DNA from: Methylovirgula sp.
GTDB lineage: Bacteria; Pseudomonadota; Alphaproteobacteria; Rhizobiales; Beijerinckiaceae
Reading direction: 5' to 3'
DNA length: 17,521 nucleotides
Assembly (NCBI GenBank): GCA_025356505.1
Contig: JANXSV010000052.1
Location: forward strand, 1 to 17,521
Shown: positions 14,652-17,521 of the stretch, in pieces
Numbering within the stretch: position 1 is the stretch's first letter
How the letters are laid out: each line of letters starts with the position of its first letter
Made by a program: the position numbers and the translations under genes
Notes under the pieces: generated by a model
Seen by the model: only the letters and a program-made list of their open reading frames with translations
Told to the model about the DNA's origin: nothing
Databases searched by the model: none

Positions 14652-15401
14652 TTAGATATGCGTATTTATCATATCGAACATTTCAGAGTATTTGCCCGAA
14701 TTTTCGGAAAAACGTAGCGGCTTAACCCGATCGACCAGGATTTCGGTCACCGCGTTTGAATTCGCCAGTATTCCCATCACTTCGTCGATAAATTCCTTGA
14801 GCGGCATGGCGCGCGGATCGCTCGCCTGACCTGCGCCCATCAACTCTGTTTGCACATAAGGCGGGACCAATTCGAGTACCTCCACAGACGTGTCCTTCAG
14901 CTGCCAGCGCAAAGACTGCGTATAGGAATGTATTGCGGCTTTGGTGGCGCTATAAGTTGGAGTCGCAGCCAGCGGCACAAAGGCCAGACCCGATGAGACT
15001 GTCATGATGGCTGCGCGCGCTTGCTTTTCCAGCAAAGGCAGCAGAGCCGTAGTCAAACGAATCGGCCCTAGAAAATTGGTCGCGATCGTGGCCTCTGCAG
15101 TATCTACCGCGCCGTCACGCAACGCTTCAGGCCGCATGATGCCGGCATTATGGATAACGACATTTAAACTGGGATATTTTTCCTTTACGTCGTTAGCAAA
15201 GTGGGTGATCGCATCACCGCGCTCCATGTCCAAAATCGCCGAATGCATTCCGGGATTCGCCGCTGTTGTGGCGTCCAGCACATCCTTACGGCGGCCAGCG
15301 ATAATAACCTGATTGCCAAGTGCGAGAAACGCCTCTGCCAGAGCCCGGCCAATACCAGTGCCGCCGCCGGTTATCAAAATAGTGTTTCCAGTCATCTGCA
15401 T
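14652..15401 (-). CDS. Short-chain dehydrogenase/reductase, DltE-like
   Basis: NAD(P)-dependent oxidoreductase of the classical SDR family, 249 residues. It has the cofactor motif ITGGGTGIGRALAEAF (10-25), NAG (85-87), catalytic Ser137 in TVSSG and the YSATK active site (Tyr150, Lys154). The opening MTGNTILITGGGTGIG and the tail SENSGKYSEMFDMIN resemble the DltE-type group (COG3967-like), whose substrates are mostly unknown. The ATG at 15401 has GGAGAA with proper spacing; a second Met two codons later is less well placed. The gene is divergent from an HxlR-type regulator, and a perfect inverted repeat lies 28-48 nt upstream of its start. This is the typical layout of a reductase induced by a reactive compound such as a quinone or aldehyde. 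The substrate is not readable from the sequence. Confidence 0.92.
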   Translation of the reverse strand: MQMTGNTILITGGGTGIGRALAEAFLALGNQVIIAGRRKDVLDATTAANPGMHSAILDMERGDAITHFANDVKEKYPSLNVVIHNAGIMRPEALRDGAVDTAEATIATNFLGPIRLTTALLPLLEKQARAAIMTVSSGLAFVPLAATPTYSATKAAIHSYTQSLRWQLKDTSVEVLELVPPYVQTELMGAGQASDPRAMPLKEFIDEVMGILANSNAVTEILVDRVKPLRFSENSGKYSEMFDMINTHI

Positions 15402-15428
15402 GATAATTCTCCAAATGCATTTTGTGAA

Positions 15429-15449
15429 TTCGAATTGCATTAATTCGAA
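15429..15449. promoter_or_regulatory. Probable HxlR operator: perfect 8-5-8 inverted repeat
   Basis: TTCGAATT (15429-15436) and AATTCGAA (15442-15449) flank the spacer GCATT. The site is 28 nt upstream of the oxidoreductase ATG and 77 nt upstream of the regulator ATG. An outer pair AATGCA (15415-15420) and TGCATT (15436-15441) partly overlaps it, and two CTACGAT direct repeats (15457-15463, 15466-15472) lie next to it. A perfect 16-base match in the only promoter region of an HxlR/SDR pair is strong circumstantial evidence for an operator. The assignment to this HxlR protein is inference. Confidence 0.65.
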
Positions 15450-15476
15450 ACGAACACTACGATAGCTACGATCCAA

Positions 15477-15506
15477 TGGAAAGTAGGCACTTAAAAGAGC
15501 TATACT
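15477..15506 (+). promoter_or_regulatory. Candidate promoter of the HxlR-family regulator gene
   Basis: TGGAAA (15477-15482) and TATACT (15501-15506) are spaced by 18 nt, about 20 nt before the ATG at 15526. The -10 matches consensus at five of six positions; the -35 is weaker. The leader would be short, with AGAGAG five bases before the ATG as the ribosome-binding site. Confidence 0.45.
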
Positions 15507-15525
15507 TACCAACCAGAGAGTGTGA

Positions 15526-15918
15526 ATGATTACCGATTTCTGCATCATCGATCCAGACGCGCCTGACGATTTGGAACTTGCGGCACTTGTGCGCGAGATT
15601 ATCGGCCGGGTCGCGGATAAATGGACGATGCTGGCACTTGAGACCTTTGGCGAACATGGCAAATTACGCTTCACTCGGCTTGGCGAAATGATGGGTGGCA
15701 TCAGCCAAAAAATGCTTACAAAGACGCTGCGGCAGATGGAGGCCGATGGTCTGCTGAAGCGGACTGTCTATCCGGTAGTTCCGCCGCGCGTGGATTATGA
15801 GTTGACCGAACTCGGCCTTAGCCTGGGCGCTGCTTTTTGCGGCGTGTGGATTTGGGCCGAACAGCATCGCGAAACGATCACGGCTGCGCGCAAGGCTTTT
15901 CAGGAGCGGACGGATTAG
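15526..15918 (+). CDS. HxlR-family winged-helix transcriptional regulator
   Basis: Dimeric DNA-binding regulator, 130 residues, the usual size. The HxlR fold is seen in VREIIGRVADKWTMLALETF (22-41), the recognition region RFTRLGEMMGGISQKMLTKTLRQMEADGLLKR (48-79) and the wing VPPRVDYELTELG (85-97), followed by a C-terminal dimerisation helix with VWIWAEQH (107-114). Two cysteines are present, Cys6 and Cys105. Some HxlR proteins (YodB, HypR) sense quinones or disulfide stress through an N-terminal Cys, but here Cys6 is farther from the KW motif than in YodB, so redox sensing is only a possibility. It is divergent from the SDR gene across 124 bp containing a perfect inverted repeat, which suggests it controls that gene and perhaps itself. 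Confidence 0.93.
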   Translation: MITDFCIIDPDAPDDLELAALVREIIGRVADKWTMLALETFGEHGKLRFTRLGEMMGGISQKMLTKTLRQMEADGLLKRTVYPVVPPRVDYELTELGLSLGAAFCGVWIWAEQHRETITAARKAFQERTD

Positions 15919-16028
15919 TGATGCCCGATGCTGCGCAGGGACAAACGCTGAAGCATTAGAGCGCGCGGCTCCCCTTCCCCGATTCAGCAAAAGCCGCTAT
16001 CCTTTTCTTAAAGGTATAAGGAGTGGTC

Positions 16029-17521
16029 ATGTCTAAAGCCGTCGAAGCCGCATTTTCCGCATTGCAAGCGCACCGGGCAAAAATAGAGGCCAGTTCTGTT
16101 GAGGCGCTGTTTGCCGCCGATCCGCACCGGTTCGAGAGCCTGCATGCCAGCCTTGACGACCTGCTGTTTGATTATTCCAAACACCGCGTGACGCAAGAGA
16201 CCATGGCGCTTCTGCTGGATCTGGCGAGGGCGGCAGATGTTGAGGCCAAGCGCGAGGCGATGTTTCGCGGTGACAAGATCAATTTCACCGAAGGACGCGC
16301 GGTACTGCATACGGCGCTGCGCAATCTTTCGGGGGAAGCTGTGCGGGTCGATGGCGTTGATGTAATGCCCGAAGTGCTTGCGGAACGGGCCAAATGCGCT
16401 GCCTTTGCCGCAAAAGTCCGCAACGGCGCGATCAAGGGCGCCACGGGCAAAAAGCTTGTGCATATTGTCAATATAGGCATCGGCGGGTCTGATCTCGGCC
16501 CGGCTATGGTGTGTAAGGCGCTCTCGCCCTTCATTGCCAATGGTCTGCACAGCCATTTCGTCGCCAATGTCGATGGCGCAGATATGGCTGACACCTTGAA
16601 GGGGCTCGACCCTGACCGCACGCTGTTTATCGTGGCTTCAAAGACCTTCACCACGCAAGAAACCCTGACCAATGCCAATACGGCGCGGGCATGGATTGTG
16701 AAGCATCTGGGCGAGGCCGCCGTTGGTCACCACTTTGCTGCGGTTTCGACCAAGCTTGATCTGGTGGCGAAATTCGGCATCCAGAGCGACCGGGTGTTTG
16801 GATTTTGGGATTGGGTCGGCGGGCGCTATTCGGTGTGGTCGAGCATCGGGCTTCCGGTGATGATCGCTATCGGGCCAAAGAATTTCGAGAAATTTCTGCA
16901 AGGTGCCTATGAGGTGGACGAACATTTCCGCGCTATGCCGCTGGAGCATAATATTCCGGTTTTGATGGGCCTGCTCGGAGTTTGGTATCGCAATATCTGG
17001 GGCATGGCGACACAGGCGGTGATCCCATATGACCAGCGTTTGTCGCGTTTCAGCGCCTATCTTCAACAACTGGACATGGAATCCAACGGCAAGGCCGTGC
17101 AGCTTGATGGCAGCGCCGCCGCACGCTCCACTGCGCCGGTGATCTGGGGGGAACCGGGGACAAACGGGCAGCACGCCTTTTTCCAGTGTCTGCATCAGGG
17201 CACCGAAGTGGTGCCGGTGGACTTCATGCTGGCGGCCAAGCCAACCGACGCGGATGAGCATCATCATAATCTGCTCAGCGCCAATTGCTTTGCGCAAAGC
17301 GAAGCGCTGATGCGCGGGCGCTCCCTTGATGAGGTCAAGACCATTTTGCAGAAGCAAGGCATGGCGCAGGCCGGTATCGAAAAAATTGCGCCGCACAAGG
17401 TGTTTTCAGGTTCGCGCCCCTCCAGCACGTTTTTATATGCCGAGCTGACACCCAAAGCGCTCGGCAGGCTGATTGCACTGTATGAACACAAGATTTTTGT
17501 GCAGGGCGTCATCTGGAACAT
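16029..17521 (+). CDS. pgi: Glucose-6-phosphate isomerase (3' end missing)
   Basis: Interconverts glucose 6-phosphate and fructose 6-phosphate in the cytoplasm. The first 497 codons are present and open; about 45-55 residues, including the second PGI signature and the C-terminal catalytic lysine, lie beyond the window. Visible elements are the sugar-phosphate site GIGGSD (150-155), SKTFTTQET (204-212), the first PGI signature [14 protein letters not shown] (261-274), the catalytic Glu351 in MESNGK and His382 in GQHAFFQ. AAGGAG lies five bases before the ATG at 16029. A small hairpin (CCTTT, 16001-16005, with AAAGG, 16010-16014) sits directly upstream of that site and could influence translation. 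The gene is 110 nt after the HxlR-family gene and probably has its own promoter, though none is obvious. Confidence 0.97.
   Translation, partial: MSKAVEAAFSALQAHRAKIEASSVEALFAADPHRFESLHASLDDLLFDYSKHRVTQETMALLLDLARAADVEAKREAMFRGDKINFTEGRAVLHTALRNLSGEAVRVDGVDVMPEVLAERAKCAAFAAKVRNGAIKGATGKKLVHIVNIGIGGSDLGPAMVCKALSPFIANGLHSHFVANVDGADMADTLKGLDPDRTLFIVASKTFTTQETLTNANTARAWIVKHLGEAAVGHHFAAVSTKLDLVAKFGIQSDRVFGFWDWVGGRYSVWSSIGLPVMIAIGPKNFEKFLQGAYEVDEHFRAMPLEHNIPVLMGLLGVWYRNIWGMATQAVIPYDQRLSRFSAYLQQLDMESNGKAVQLDGSAAARSTAPVIWGEPGTNGQHAFFQCLHQGTEVVPVDFMLAAKPTDADEHHHNLLSANCFAQSEALMRGRSLDEVKTILQKQGMAQAGIEKIAPHKVFSGSRPSSTFLYAELTPKALGRLIALYEHKIFVQGVIWN

Noticed and set aside
15402..15701. 100-residue N-terminal extension of the SDR protein
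   Set aside because: It is antisense to the HxlR gene and its promoter, while the SDR fold and a good ribosome-binding site both point to the ATG at 15401.
15928..15956. Terminator hairpin after the HxlR gene
   Set aside because: The stem (ATGCT/AGCAT plus GCG/CGC) has a three-base bulge and no T-run, too weak to call.

Overview
The window looks like ordinary chromosome from an alphaproteobacterium, probably of the Hyphomicrobiales. The evidence is a Caulobacter-type cpa (Tad/Flp) pilus locus, a DnaA with the alphaproteobacterial P-loop style, a CtrA-like box, an isobutyryl-CoA dehydrogenase/3-hydroxyisobutyrate dehydrogenase pair and moderate-to-high GC in the genes. No rRNA, tRNA, CRISPR array, transposase or phage gene was seen. 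Genus-level placement is not possible from this sequence alone.

Layout. Positions 1-2273 (minus strand) hold the 5' end of a pilus-assembly operon, cpaB then cpaC, joined by an ATGA overlap; cpaC runs off the left edge. A 751-bp AT-rich spacer follows, with a CtrA-like box and a 13-bp palindrome just upstream of cpaB. On the plus strand come dnaA and hrcA (replication initiation and heat-shock repression), then a small two-helix membrane protein. A tightly coupled trio follows at 6206-8667: fucU-type mutarotase, isobutyryl-CoA dehydrogenase and mmsB (valine catabolism). An isolated ureE with a very histidine-rich tail faces the end of mmsB across 6 bp.

Positions 9482-14379 look like a cell-envelope block: a polytopic O-antigen polymerase/ligase-like protein on the plus strand, whose last 74 nt overlap tail-to-tail with an MsbA-type ABC exporter on the minus strand. 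A Uup-type ABC-F ATPase lies upstream of the exporter. A 31-nt perfect-arm stem-loop lies between the ABC-F gene and the next gene.

At 14652-15918 a DltE-like short-chain oxidoreductase and an HxlR-family regulator are divergent. They share a 124-bp promoter region containing a perfect 8-5-8 inverted repeat, the probable HxlR operator. The window ends inside pgi (glucose-6-phosphate isomerase), which lacks only its C-terminus.

No clearly undescribed multi-gene system is visible. The points most worth checking are the HxlR operator, the CtrA-like control of cpaB, the fucU/valine-catabolism coupling, the ureE gene standing apart from any urease gene, the dnaA-hrcA adjacency without a recognisable CIRCE element, and an extra cysteine-bearing segment in CpaC.
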